DNA of 64,000 nt from assembly GCA_002296965.1 (NCBI GenBank), contig DBIW01000005.1:1-64000 (forward strand), read 5' to 3'. Made by a program: the position numbers and the translations under genes. The DNA is from Treponema sp. UBA792. GTDB lineage: Bacteria; Spirochaetota; Spirochaetia; Treponematales; Treponemataceae. Under the pieces are notes generated by a model. It did no database searches, was not told the origin of the DNA, and saw nothing but the letters and a program-made list of their open reading frames with translations. Below are positions 8,855 through 18,035 of the stretch, piece by piece (positions within the stretch are counted from its first letter, which is position 1; the number at the start of each line of letters is the position of its first letter).

Positions 8855-9832
8855 CTAGAAAAGCGCGGTGTCATTAAGTTTTTTGGTCGTCTTGTTCGCA
8901 ATGAACAGCAGGATGAACGCAACCACCGACTTGAACAGACCTATCGCCGACGCATAGGAATAACGCATACTCCTCATGGCCGTATTGTACGTGTAGATGT
9001 CAATCACATTGCTGCGCTCCGCATTGAGCGGATTCCACAGGACAAAAATCTGATCGAAATTCGAGTTCAGAAGTCCGCCTACAGCAAGTATGAACAAAAT
9101 CGTTATCGTTCCCTTGATTGAAGGCAACGTTATCGAAAATATCTGGCGGAAGCGTCCGGCTCCGTCAACACGGGCGGCCTCATACATCTCCTGATCAATT
9201 CCGGAAATAGCCGCAAGATAGATGATTGCCGACCATCCGAGCTCCTTCCACAAATCTGATATGACGACAATCGGCCAGAAATATTTGGGATAGGCAAGGA
9301 ATGTTATTCCTTTTTCGATAAATCCCATCTTCACAAGAAGCTCATTCAGCAGTCCGGTCTCGCCGAGCCAGGTGGAGAGAATTCCTCCCAGGACAACCCA
9401 GGAAAGAAAGTGCGGCAGATATGAGATTGTCTGGACAATCTTCTTGAAACGCGCGCTGCGTATTTCGTTCAGAAAAAGCGCGAATATAATCGGCAGCGGA
9501 AAATTTATCAGCAGCTTGAGAATACTGATTCCGAGCGTATTCACCATGACAGGAAGAAATTCCTCGTCCTTAAAAAAGTTGATGAAATGCTGGAAACCGA
9601 AACTTCCGGCCCAGTCGGATTTCAGGAACTGTCTGCTGAAAAGCGGAACAGTTATACGATAGTTCTTCTTGAAGGCAATCAGAATTCCGTACATAGGCGC
9701 ATAATTGAATATGAGCATCCATACAACGCCGCAGAGCGCCATGAACTGAAGATATTTCTCCTCCTTCAGTCTCTGCATAAACGTCTTTTTGTTCAAAACA
9801 GTGACGTCGCACTTTGATTCTTTTTCTCTCAT
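8855..9832 (-). CDS. ABC sugar permease, LplB/YtcO type
   Basis: 325 aa from the ATG at 9832, chosen because GGAGGAAA lies a few bases upstream; an ATG seven codons further upstream lacks a ribosome-binding site. The FMALCGVVWMLIFNYAPMYGILIAFK opening region (one long hydrophobic helix) and YEAARVDGAGRFRQI EAA loop identify the LplB/YtcO permease group. It is first in the operon, with the second permease and the binding protein downstream. It should form the inner-membrane channel that passes oligosaccharides inward using a shared cytoplasmic ATPase. Confidence 0.92.
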   Translation of the reverse strand: MREKESKCDVTVLNKKTFMQRLKEEKYLQFMALCGVVWMLIFNYAPMYGILIAFKKNYRITVPLFSRQFLKSDWAGSFGFQHFINFFKDEEFLPVMVNTLGISILKLLINFPLPIIFALFLNEIRSARFKKIVQTISYLPHFLSWVVLGGILSTWLGETGLLNELLVKMGFIEKGITFLAYPKYFWPIVVISDLWKELGWSAIIYLAAISGIDQEMYEAARVDGAGRFRQIFSITLPSIKGTITILFILAVGGLLNSNFDQIFVLWNPLNAERSNVIDIYTYNTAMRSMRYSYASAIGLFKSVVAFILLFIANKTTKKLNDTALF

Positions 9833-10203
9833 TCTATTTCCTCCAGAACGCATCCGCGCAAAGCCCGATTACGCCAAAGGACTTTACACAAGCGTTTTTA
9901 TGTTTTGGACAAACCCTGAATTAAGTCCGGACGGCAAGAACCATGCAATCCGGACCGGCACTTCATCAGAACCGGGAAACTCTGCGCTGCTCCTCAGTTC
10001 ATGGCAGCAGTATATCAGCGGCCGGAAACGAGCACCAGAATGAGAAATTTCATAAAAGTGTCATTTTTTCGGATTAGGCCGTCCCGACTTAAAACCTTGA
10101 TTGACAGCAAAAACAGGTTCTTTTATGTTATCCGCAGGACAGCCGCGGATGCGTCGGACTGAAATTCGCGGCGGAAACAGAACAAACCGATTGGAGGAAT
10201 TTT
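9833..10203 (+). other. Divergent intergenic region of the beta-glucan-like locus
   Basis: 371 bp between the minus-strand permease operon and the plus-strand phosphorylase-like gene. I see a good plus-strand promoter (10101-10129) and strong ribosome-binding sites at both ends. I found no convincing minus-strand -35/-10 pair, which fits an activator-dependent promoter under the YesN regulator. No gene is evident in the stretch. Confidence 0.5.
10101..10129 (+). promoter_or_regulatory. Predicted promoter for the phosphorylase/GH30 genes
   Basis: TTGACA (10101-10106) and TATGTT (10124-10129) with a 17-nt spacer. The predicted leader is about 68 nt and ends with TTGGAGGAATTTT before the ATG at 10204. 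Confidence 0.6.
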
Positions 10204-13200
10204 ATGGAGAAACAATGCAGAGGAAGTTTTACGGAGCTTGACGGCGAGGAATTTTACAAAATAGAAAATTACGACCGGATGGATGATTTTTTCATGACCA
10301 TAACAAGTTCCTCCGATATATGGAATTTCTGCTGGTCAAAGGGAGGAATTTCAGCCGGAAGAAAAGACAGCAATCACGCTGTATTTCCATATTACACTGC
10401 GGACAAAATCTCGGACGCAAAATTCTGCACAGGTCCGTACACTGCCATCGCCGTCAGCGCGGAAAAAGCCGGACAGCGGAACGGAACGGAAATCTGGGAA
10501 CCGTTTTCGGATCCGGGGCCGGCACAGAGCGCGAACCGCAGAAAATCAACAGAAAGGAACATATACAAGAATTCGACGGGGACAAAAGTCTGGTTCGAGG
10601 AGAAAAACCTTGAGCTGGGACTTACATTCAGATACGGATGGACAAGTTCCGAAAAATTCGGAATCGTGCGCTGCGTCTGGATTCAGAACGATTCGGACAC
10701 GCCGGTAACGGCGGCAGTGCTTGACGGCTGCAGAAATATTCTTCCGGCGTGCGTCACATCCGATTTTCAGAATGCGAACAGCATCCTTCTCGACGCATAC
10801 AAAAAAACGGAGATGATTCGGGACGTGAATCTCGCGCTCTTCTCCGTATCGTCAATCGTAACGGACAAGGCAGAGCCGAATGAGGGACTTTATGCGAACA
10901 TCGGCTGGTTCTCCACGGACGACAGGCTGATTCTGTCACCGGACGCCCCCGAAAAATTCGCGCTTGCCGTACAGGACGGAATCCGCTCCGTTCAACAGAA
11001 AATGCCCTGTCCGGACACAGTGAAAGGCGCAAGACCGTCCTATTTTATATGCAGAACAATCACTCTGAATCCGGCCGGAGCGGACGGCAGTTCCGACAGC
11101 TGGATGCAGATTTTCGACACGGAGAAAGATGCGTCCGGCGTTGCCGACATCGCGCGCAGACTGGACGACAGAAAAGGACTCTGCGCTGAGACCTTAAAGG
11201 ACATTTCGGACGGAGAGGAGCGGATGCGGAGCCTCATCTCCGCGGCGGACGGAATTCAGCGCACGGCGGACAAAATGACCGCGCTCCATCACGAGGCGAA
11301 CGTCATGTTCAACATAATGCGCGGCGGAATTCCTGCGGACGGCGGACTGATAGACAAAAATGATTTTATTGATTTTGTAAAGACAAGGAACAGGAAGCTC
11401 GCAGCCGAAGCCAAGAATCTATGCGCAGAATTCGGCGATAAGACAGAACCTGAACTTTTCATGGCCTCTGTCGGAGCCGCAAAAAATCCGCAGCTTGCGC
11501 GCCTTGCCTACGAATACGTTCCTCTTACATTCTCGCGCAGACACGGAGACCCAAGCCGGCCATGGAACAGATTCAGCATAAAGCTCAGGAATTCTGACGG
11601 AAGCCCGGTTCTGAACTACGAGGGAAACTGGCGCGACATCTTCCAGAACTGGGAGGCGCTCGCCTGGTCATATCCTGTATTCGCAAAAAATTTCTGCATG
11701 AAATTCCTGAGCGCCATAACTCCAGACGGATTCAATCCGTACAGGATAACACGGAACGGAATAGAATGGGAGGAACCGGATCCGGACAATCCCTGGGCTC
11801 AGATAGGCTACTGGGGCGATCATCAGGTGATTTATCTTGCAAAACTGCTGGAATTCCTCGACATGACGGATTCGGACGGACTTGTATCCATGCTCGGCGC
11901 AAAAATATGCTCCACGGCGGACGTTCCGTACAGGCTCAAAAGCTACAGCGAAATTCTCGCCGATCCGCGGAATTCAATCGTATTCGACAGAAAACTGAGC
12001 GACAGGCTTAAAAACGCGTCAGAAGAGAACGGAACGGACGGAAAACTTGTCTCCGGAAAAGACGGGCTGCCTCATCTTTCGTCCGCGACAGCAAAAATTC
12101 TCCAGATTATAAACGCAAAGGCCGCGAATTTTATTCCGGGCGGCGGAATATGGATGAACACGCAGCGTCCGGAATGGAACGACGCAAACAACGCTCTGGC
12201 CGGCTACGGACTTTCGGTCGTGACTCTCTGTTACCTTCACCGGTTTCTGTGCTTTCTTGAGAGAATTTATGCCGGAGCCGGAAAATCGGTTTTTCCTGTT
12301 CCTGTGGAAATTTCGGAATGTTTCGCCGGGCTTGGAAAAATTTTCGCCTCCGTCAGTCCGCAGGACGCGGCCGGCTCTGATTCTGCAAGGCGGGAATTTG
12401 CGGACAGGGCGGGAAAAATATTTGAGAAGGAACGGGAAGCCCTGTACCGCAGCGGATTCTCAGGTACGGAAAAAGAATTTTCAGGTGCGGAAATAGCCGA
12501 AAGTCTCGGTCACATAAGAAGACATCTGGCTGAAAGCATAAAAATGAACCGGCGCAAGGACGGACTTTTCCATTCATACAACACGGTCAGAATCACGGAC
12601 AGGGAGATGAAAATCTCGGAGCTGCAAGTCATGCTTGAAGGCCAGGTAGCGGTTCTGTCTTCGGGAATTCTTTCTCCGGAAGAAAGCATCAGTCTCCTGC
12701 ATAACCTGAAATCCAGTCCGCTTTACGACAGGACACGGAATTCTTACATGCTCTACCCAGACAAGGAGCTTCCGCATTTCTGCCGGAAGAACTGCATCGC
12801 CGAGACGGACGCAGAATTTGCGGCTCAAACCGAAAAAAAATACGGCGGAAAAATAATACGCCGCGACTGCAACGGAATTTTCCACTTCAATGCGGACTTC
12901 CGCAATGCGGGCGTTCTAAAGGAATTCATCTCCTCGATGCCCGAAAATTCCGCCCCCGGCTCTGACGAGACAGAAAAAATTCTTGAGCTGTACGAAAAGA
13001 CCTTCCTTCACCAGAATTTCACAGGACGTTCCGGGACATTCTACGCATACGAAGGTCTCGGAAGCATTTACTGGCACATGGTCGCAAAACTTCTGCTGGC
13101 CGTTCAGGAAAACACTCTGCGCTCATCAGGAGTTGAACAGAAAAAACTTGCGGAAATATATTACGACGTAAGGGGCGGAATCGGATACAACAAGACACCG

Positions 13201-13596
13201 GCCGGATACGGCGCATTCCCTGCGGACCCGTACTCGCACACGCCTGCCGGACAGGGCGCAAAGCAGCCGGGAATGACCGGTCAGGTAAAGGAAGAGATTC
13301 TGACACGCTGGGGCGAACTTGGAATCCGGATTTCAGGCGGAAAAGCGGAATTCAGCCCCGTGATTCTTTCTGACAGCGAATTCATGGCGGACGGAACCCT
13401 GGAATTCACCTGGTGCGGGACGCGGATTGTCTACGCAAAAAATTCCGGAGCGGACGGAAAGTCCCTGAAAATAGAATCCGCAGACGGAACGGAAAAGGAG
13501 ATTCCGGGCAATACGCTTGATCTGACGGACACGCAGCTGCTTCTTGCCAGAAGCGGAAAAATCAAGCGCATAACGGTCGGTCTCGGCAAAAACTGA
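10204..13596 (+). CDS. Giant beta-glucan phosphorylase-like protein (clan GH-Q type)
   Basis: 1130 aa, no signal peptide, strong GGAGG site. The central/C-terminal part looks like an (alpha/alpha)6 toroid. PEWNDANNALAGYG (near residues 657-670) parallels the DWND catalytic-Asp motif of the cellobiose phosphorylase encoded at 47883-50369. SYMLYPDKELPHF (near residues 850-862) and a TGQVKEEILTRWGELG ending also recall phosphorylases. The N-terminal third resembles the beta-sandwich domain of these enzymes. Length of about 1,100 aa and the WNDANNAL form fit the beta-1,3-glucan phosphorylase families GH149/GH161 better than GH94 (about 800 aa). The role would be intracellular phosphorolysis of imported beta-glucan oligosaccharides. 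Family-level call from memory and motifs; substrate not proven. Confidence 0.6.
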   Translation: MEKQCRGSFTELDGEEFYKIENYDRMDDFFMTITSSSDIWNFCWSKGGISAGRKDSNHAVFPYYTADKISDAKFCTGPYTAIAVSAEKAGQRNGTEIWEPFSDPGPAQSANRRKSTERNIYKNSTGTKVWFEEKNLELGLTFRYGWTSSEKFGIVRCVWIQNDSDTPVTAAVLDGCRNILPACVTSDFQNANSILLDAYKKTEMIRDVNLALFSVSSIVTDKAEPNEGLYANIGWFSTDDRLILSPDAPEKFALAVQDGIRSVQQKMPCPDTVKGARPSYFICRTITLNPAGADGSSDSWMQIFDTEKDASGVADIARRLDDRKGLCAETLKDISDGEERMRSLISAADGIQRTADKMTALHHEANVMFNIMRGGIPADGGLIDKNDFIDFVKTRNRKLAAEAKNLCAEFGDKTEPELFMASVGAAKNPQLARLAYEYVPLTFSRRHGDPSRPWNRFSIKLRNSDGSPVLNYEGNWRDIFQNWEALAWSYPVFAKNFCMKFLSAITPDGFNPYRITRNGIEWEEPDPDNPWAQIGYWGDHQVIYLAKLLEFLDMTDSDGLVSMLGAKICSTADVPYRLKSYSEILADPRNSIVFDRKLSDRLKNASEENGTDGKLVSGKDGLPHLSSATAKILQIINAKAANFIPGGGIWMNTQRPEWNDANNALAGYGLSVVTLCYLHRFLCFLERIYAGAGKSVFPVPVEISECFAGLGKIFASVSPQDAAGSDSARREFADRAGKIFEKEREALYRSGFSGTEKEFSGAEIAESLGHIRRHLAESIKMNRRKDGLFHSYNTVRITDREMKISELQVMLEGQVAVLSSGILSPEESISLLHNLKSSPLYDRTRNSYMLYPDKELPHFCRKNCIAETDAEFAAQTEKKYGGKIIRRDCNGIFHFNADFRNAGVLKEFISSMPENSAPGSDETEKILELYEKTFLHQNFTGRSGTFYAYEGLGSIYWHMVAKLLLAVQENTLRSSGVEQKKLAEIYYDVRGGIGYNKTPAGYGAFPADPYSHTPAGQGAKQPGMTGQVKEEILTRWGELGIRISGGKAEFSPVILSDSEFMADGTLEFTWCGTRIVYAKNSGADGKSLKIESADGTEKEIPGNTLDLTDTQLLLARSGKIKRITVGLGKN

Positions 13597-13645
13597 AAGC
13601 TGCAGAAACTGCATTGCAAAATCATTACAGGAGGCATGACAAAAT

Positions 13646-15028
13646 ATGAGAATTCAGAAAATCTTTGAGACGGCAAAGGACACCGACAGGAGAATCAGCT
13701 CCGTTCCGGTGAACGGACGGATATGGACGGCAAACGGCGGAGAATCCTGCAGAATAACTCTCGGAAAAACCGCGGACGGAAGGAAATTCAACGGATTCGG
13801 AGGCGCGGTCACGGAATCAGCCGGCTACATCATGTCCTGGCTTTCGCCCGAAAAACGCGCAAAAATCATTGACGCATACTACGGAACCGCAGCAGGAAAC
13901 GGCTATGTATATGCCAGAACGCACCTGAATTCATCTGATTTCTCGCTCGAAAACTGGGCCTGCGTTCCTCAGAAAGACGAATCGCTCGGCACATTCTCGA
14001 TGGAGCGCACGGACAAATATCTTACGCCCGTTCTTCTGGACGTACAGGAGAAAGCCGGCCGCGACAATTTCAGACTGATGGTGACGCCGTGGTCGCCACC
14101 GGCCTGGATGAAAGACAACAACGATATGAACAACGGAGGAAAACTCAAGCCGGAATACAGGCAGCTGTGGGCGGACTACATAACGAAATTCCTGACGGAA
14201 CTGAAAAAACGCGGACTGGACACGGATATCATAAGCATCCAGAACGAGCCGGCCGCCGTGCAACGATGGGACTCATGCACCTGGAGCGCGGAGGAAGAGG
14301 GAATTTTCGCCGCGGAGTATCTTGGGCCGACATTCGGAAAAGCCGGATTCGGAAAAACAGGAATTCTTGTGTGGGACCACAACCGTGACCTTCTTGAGGA
14401 ACGCTTCTCCGCGTCGATGTCGGTTCCGGGCGCAGAAAAATATATTGCGGGCGCGGCGTATCACTGGTACTCCGGGGATCAGTACGGAAACGTGCGGAAA
14501 TGCGCGGAGAAATTCCCGGAAAAACAGCTGGTCTTCTCCGAAGGCTGCATAGAGGGAGGCGCAAGACCCGGCGCATGGTATTCGGGCGAAAGGTACGCCC
14601 ACAATATAATAAACGACCTGAACAGCGGCTGTACCGCATGGATTGACTGGAATCTTGTCCTTGACATGAACGGAGGTCCGAATCACGCTGGAAATTACTG
14701 CGACGCGCCGGTGCTTGCGGATGTCACGAAGAACGAAATTCATTTCCAGAGCTCATATTATTACATCGGGCATTTCAGCCGATTCATCAGGCCGGGCGCG
14801 GTCAGAATCGGGCTGGAAATGGACACGTTCATGACGCCCGCCACACCCGACGGAAAAATGGGAAACATGATGGAAGCATGTGCATTCCGCAACAAGGACG
14901 GAAGCACGGCAGTCGTCATATCAAACAGAACTGAGGCCGACATGGTTTACATTCTTGATACGGGAACAGAGAAAAAGACGTTCTTCTGTCCGCCGAGGGC
15001 AATCCAAACGCTCACGGCGGGCGAATGA
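13646..15028 (+). CDS. GH30 family beta-glycosidase, cytoplasmic
   Basis: 460 aa. The GFGGAVTES opening, WSPPAWMK, the acid/base Glu201 in IQNEPAAVQ, and the nucleophile Glu299 in VFSEGC are classic GH30 positions. A short C-terminal beta domain ends the protein. No signal peptide is present, so it probably acts on imported oligosaccharides. GH30 covers glucosylceramidase, endo-beta-1,6-glucanase, xylosidase and glucuronoxylanase activities. Beside a putative beta-1,3-glucan phosphorylase, a beta-1,6-glucosidase role (trimming branches) is the most coherent reading, but this is inferred from context. An AGGAGG lies about 12 nt before the ATG. The gene follows the phosphorylase by 49 bp, probably one operon. 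Confidence 0.9.
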   Translation: MRIQKIFETAKDTDRRISSVPVNGRIWTANGGESCRITLGKTADGRKFNGFGGAVTESAGYIMSWLSPEKRAKIIDAYYGTAAGNGYVYARTHLNSSDFSLENWACVPQKDESLGTFSMERTDKYLTPVLLDVQEKAGRDNFRLMVTPWSPPAWMKDNNDMNNGGKLKPEYRQLWADYITKFLTELKKRGLDTDIISIQNEPAAVQRWDSCTWSAEEEGIFAAEYLGPTFGKAGFGKTGILVWDHNRDLLEERFSASMSVPGAEKYIAGAAYHWYSGDQYGNVRKCAEKFPEKQLVFSEGCIEGGARPGAWYSGERYAHNIINDLNSGCTAWIDWNLVLDMNGGPNHAGNYCDAPVLADVTKNEIHFQSSYYYIGHFSRFIRPGAVRIGLEMDTFMTPATPDGKMGNMMEACAFRNKDGSTAVVISNRTEADMVYILDTGTEKKTFFCPPRAIQTLTAGE

Positions 15029-15094
15029 ATTCCGGAAGGAAAATTCAGTTTCCGGTAAAAGGCGAATCCCCGGACACAAAATTCTGCGGCCGGC

Positions 15095-15823
15095 TCATTT
15101 TGTGGCAAGATTCGCCATTTTTGTGAACATTTTTTCTATATATTGCGCCTCGCTTTCGGACATTGAGGAGCGGGAAAGAAGGCTTCTCCAGAAAAGCTCC
15201 ATGTCTCCGCGGCCGGCAAGAGTGAAAAATCCGACTTTCTGCAGGCTGTCGGCAATCACATCTACCGTCCTGTCAATCCGTCCAAGCGGAATCGGGGTGT
15301 AGCCGGTTATTTTTCCGCCGTTCTCCCGGAAAAGATGATAGCAGATTATCTGCACGGCATGGGAAAGGTTCAGCGACCCGAATTCAGCGCTGGAAGGAAT
15401 TGTCACTCCGACCGTACATTCCTTCAGCTGTCCGTCGGTAAGGCCAGTGCGCTCGTTTCCAAAAACCACGGCAGCTTTTCCGCCCGGAATTTCCGCCGTT
15501 CCGGTGACAGAAGCGGCCTGCAGCGCAAATTCTTCAGGAAGAAACAGTTTCTCCTTGCGCTTTTTTCCGCGGCGGCGCGTTGTTCCTGCGGAAATCACGC
15601 AGTCCTCCGTAGCGGAATTTATCGAATCAAAGAAAACCGCCCTGTCAAAAATTTCCGCCGCATGAACCGCAAGAACATGGACTTTATCCGCATCATAATC
15701 TGAAAGTTTTCCGACAATCCTCAGTTCGGAAATTCCGCAGTTGGCCATCGCCCTGCAGACCGAACCGACATTGCGACTTTCGTCCGGATGGTCAAGAACC
15801 ACAACGATGTTGTCAAGATTCAT
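15095..15823 (-). CDS. SpoU/TrmH-family RNA 2'-O-methyltransferase
   Basis: 242 aa from the ATG at 15823. SPOUT motifs are visible: NIVVVLDHPDESRNVGSVCRAMANCG (motif 1 with the catalytic-type Asn/Arg), VFGNERTGL (motif 2) and IPSSAEFGSLNLSHAVQI (motif 3, the AdoMet knot). The order and spacing resemble the TrmJ/LasT subgroup, which 2'-O-methylates tRNA position 32 or a related site. Which RNA is modified cannot be read from sequence. The gene overlaps the 3' end of the M20 peptidase gene by 11 bp and is the last of the 18572-15095 minus-strand run. Confidence 0.88.
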   Translation of the reverse strand: MNLDNIVVVLDHPDESRNVGSVCRAMANCGISELRIVGKLSDYDADKVHVLAVHAAEIFDRAVFFDSINSATEDCVISAGTTRRRGKKRKEKLFLPEEFALQAASVTGTAEIPGGKAAVVFGNERTGLTDGQLKECTVGVTIPSSAEFGSLNLSHAVQIICYHLFRENGGKITGYTPIPLGRIDRTVDVIADSLQKVGFFTLAGRGDMELFWRSLLSRSSMSESEAQYIEKMFTKMANLATK

Positions 15824-17045
15824 CTGCGCTGCCCGTTCCGAAAAGCTCCACCATGGTCTCCGCATCCGCAATCATGCTGCTTATGCGGCAATATTCGTTC
15901 GGCTGATGAGCCATGTCATCAAGAGTGCTCCAGACGGCGGCGTCAAAACCCGCGCGCCTAAGTTCCGCACCGACAGTTCCTCCGCCGACACCGACGCATA
16001 CGGCATCAGTTCCGTGCGCCTTTTTTATCGCCGCCGCAAGGGCCTTCACAACCTCCGAACCGGCTGATGTGGCTGGAGATTCTGATTTCTGCGGAACATC
16101 AACCTGAATTTTCACGCCATAGTCCGCCTCAACTCCGCGGCACACGGAATCGACACGCTCCATCACGGAATCAAGCGTATAGCACGGAAGAATCCGGCAG
16201 TCCATATAGAAAACGTCATCGCCGGGTATTATGTTCACACAGTCGACATTCTTTGCACGCATGGTCGGCTGAAACGTCGAGCGGTCAGGCTGAAAAAGCG
16301 GATCTCGCCGGTCAAATTCATTCTCAAGCGCATGAATTCTCAGCGCAAGGTCATCAGCCGCAAGACAGGCGTTTATGCCGCTGTCCGGCCGTGAACCGTG
16401 GGTCTGTTTTCCGGACACATGGAATCTGAGCCACAGGAGATTTTTCTCCGCGATTTCAATCTGTTTTCCGTCAGGATCTCCGCCGTCCGGAATAAGGATA
16501 AGATCCTCCTTTCTGAACAGATCCGTGTTTTTGACAAGCCAGCACAAACCGTATTCGCTGCCACATTCCTCGTCCGCGGCAAAGAGAAGCTTGACCGTAT
16601 TCTCAGGAACAATTCCGTTGCGGACAAAATAAAGCGCGGCAAAAACGGATGACACAAGCCCCTGCTGATTGTCCTCGACTCCGCGCCCCACAAGAATTCC
16701 GTCCTTCTCCACCACCGTCCATGGATCCGAATTCCAAAGCGACAGATCTCCCGGCGGAACGACATCAAGATGCGACATTATCCACACGCGTTTTTTGTCG
16801 GACTTTCCCGGCAATGTCACGACAAGACTCGGCCGGACTTTTGATGCAACGCGCGGATCAGGAGCCTCGTAGCGCCGGATGTCGGAAAAACCGTTGCGTC
16901 TGAGCCATTCCTCAAGAACCGCACATTTTCCGCTTTCTCCGTCACCGCCGTTTTCGGGAGCCATAGCCACCGCCGCGGTGAGAATTTTCTGAAGTCCGGT
17001 CATCTCGCCGGAGCAGTCTTCCATAAACCGGTGAATTCTGTCCAT
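15813..17045 (-). CDS. M20-family metallopeptidase (dipeptidase-like)
   Basis: 410 aa from the ATG at 17045; a TTG three codons earlier is possible but would sit too close to the AGGAG that overlaps the galE stop. Zinc-ligand motifs are visible: MSHLDVVPPGD, GRGVEDNQQG and AADEECGSEYG (Glu-Glu pair with catalytic base). A dimerisation domain follows with HGSRPDSGINA. It belongs to the ArgE/DapE/ACY1/Sapep group; the Sapep/PepV branch (di- or aminoacyl-peptidase) is most likely. It is cytoplasmic. It sits directly behind galE with which it has no evident metabolic link. Confidence 0.85.
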   Translation of the reverse strand: MDRIHRFMEDCSGEMTGLQKILTAAVAMAPENGGDGESGKCAVLEEWLRRNGFSDIRRYEAPDPRVASKVRPSLVVTLPGKSDKKRVWIMSHLDVVPPGDLSLWNSDPWTVVEKDGILVGRGVEDNQQGLVSSVFAALYFVRNGIVPENTVKLLFAADEECGSEYGLCWLVKNTDLFRKEDLILIPDGGDPDGKQIEIAEKNLLWLRFHVSGKQTHGSRPDSGINACLAADDLALRIHALENEFDRRDPLFQPDRSTFQPTMRAKNVDCVNIIPGDDVFYMDCRILPCYTLDSVMERVDSVCRGVEADYGVKIQVDVPQKSESPATSAGSEVVKALAAAIKKAHGTDAVCVGVGGGTVGAELRRAGFDAAVWSTLDDMAHQPNEYCRISSMIADAETMVELFGTGSADES

Positions 17046-17059
17046 TGTCAGCAAAGCTC

Positions 17060-18025
17060 CTATTTCTGATATGCCTTCCAGGTGCTTGAGACCAGCGTAT
17101 CGACATCAGAAAATTTCGGTTCCCAGCCAAGCAGTTTTTTCGCATATCCGCTTGCGGCATAAAGACAGGCGGGATCTCCGGGACGGCGCGGAGCGTTTTC
17201 GGAAGGAATCGGTTTTCCGGTTATCCGGCGCGCCGCATCAAGCAGCTCAAGAACGGTGGTTCCTTTTTCCGTTCCGAGATTCACAGTAAGACTGCGGTCA
17301 TTTTTTTCTATGTACTCAAGCGCAAGAACATGGGCGCGCGCAAGATCAGTCACGTGCACATAATCACGGATGCAGGTTCCGTCGCGCGTGTCGTAGTCAG
17401 TTCCGAAAATTTTTATATCAGGTTTATGACCAGCCGCAACCTCCATAATCCGCGGCAGCAGATTCGCCGGATTCTGCTCAAGTCCATGGACAATGCCTTC
17501 CGGATCGTAGCCCGCCGCATTGAAATAACGGAGCGCCGCATAACGCAGACCGCGAAGCCTGTCGTACCAGTCAAGAAAACGCTCTATCTCAAGTTTCGTG
17601 AATCCGTAATAGTTCTCCGGATTTTTCGGATGCTTCTCATCAATAGGAAGATATTCAGGTGAGCCGAAAACCGCGGCGGACGAGGAGAATGCCATTTTTT
17701 TACAGCCGAATTTTACGGCGGCGTTCAGTATGTTCAAAGTTCCGCTGATGTTGTTCACCGAATATTTCTCCGGCTCAACCATCGACTCTCCGGCAGCCTT
17801 GAACGCCGCAAGGTGAATGAATGCGTCAAAACCGCGGGCAAATGCGGCCTCAATTTCCGCCTGAATAAGAATATCGCCGTGGATAAAATCATTCTCCGGA
17901 AAAAGATTCATTCTTAGACCGGAAGAAAGATTGTCAAAAACGGTAACCTTGTGACCAAAAGCCATAAGCTCCTTGACAACATGACTGCCGATGTATCCGG
18001 CACCACCGATAACTAAAACTTTCAT
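17060..18025 (-). CDS. galE: UDP-glucose 4-epimerase
   Basis: 321 aa. The Rossmann GGAGYIGSHV motif (residues 7-16), the SSSAAVFGSP strand and the YGFTKLEIE catalytic Tyr-X3-Lys identify an extended SDR sugar-nucleotide epimerase; DGTCIRDYVHVTDLARAH and RRPGDPACLYA are typical of GalE. It interconverts UDP-glucose and UDP-galactose in the cytoplasm, useful for galactose from the GH27 enzyme and for envelope glycan precursors. AGGAGA precedes the ATG. It follows the small lipoprotein gene by 10 bp. Confidence 0.94.
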   Translation of the reverse strand: MKVLVIGGAGYIGSHVVKELMAFGHKVTVFDNLSSGLRMNLFPENDFIHGDILIQAEIEAAFARGFDAFIHLAAFKAAGESMVEPEKYSVNNISGTLNILNAAVKFGCKKMAFSSSAAVFGSPEYLPIDEKHPKNPENYYGFTKLEIERFLDWYDRLRGLRYAALRYFNAAGYDPEGIVHGLEQNPANLLPRIMEVAAGHKPDIKIFGTDYDTRDGTCIRDYVHVTDLARAHVLALEYIEKNDRSLTVNLGTEKGTTVLELLDAARRITGKPIPSENAPRRPGDPACLYAASGYAKKLLGWEPKFSDVDTLVSSTWKAYQK

Positions 18026-18035
18026 TCTGCTTCTC

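Noticed and set aside
15029-15094. Possible terminator between the GH30 and methyltransferase genes
   Set aside because: CCGGAA/TTCCGG pairing is only 6 bp and there is no T-run on either side.
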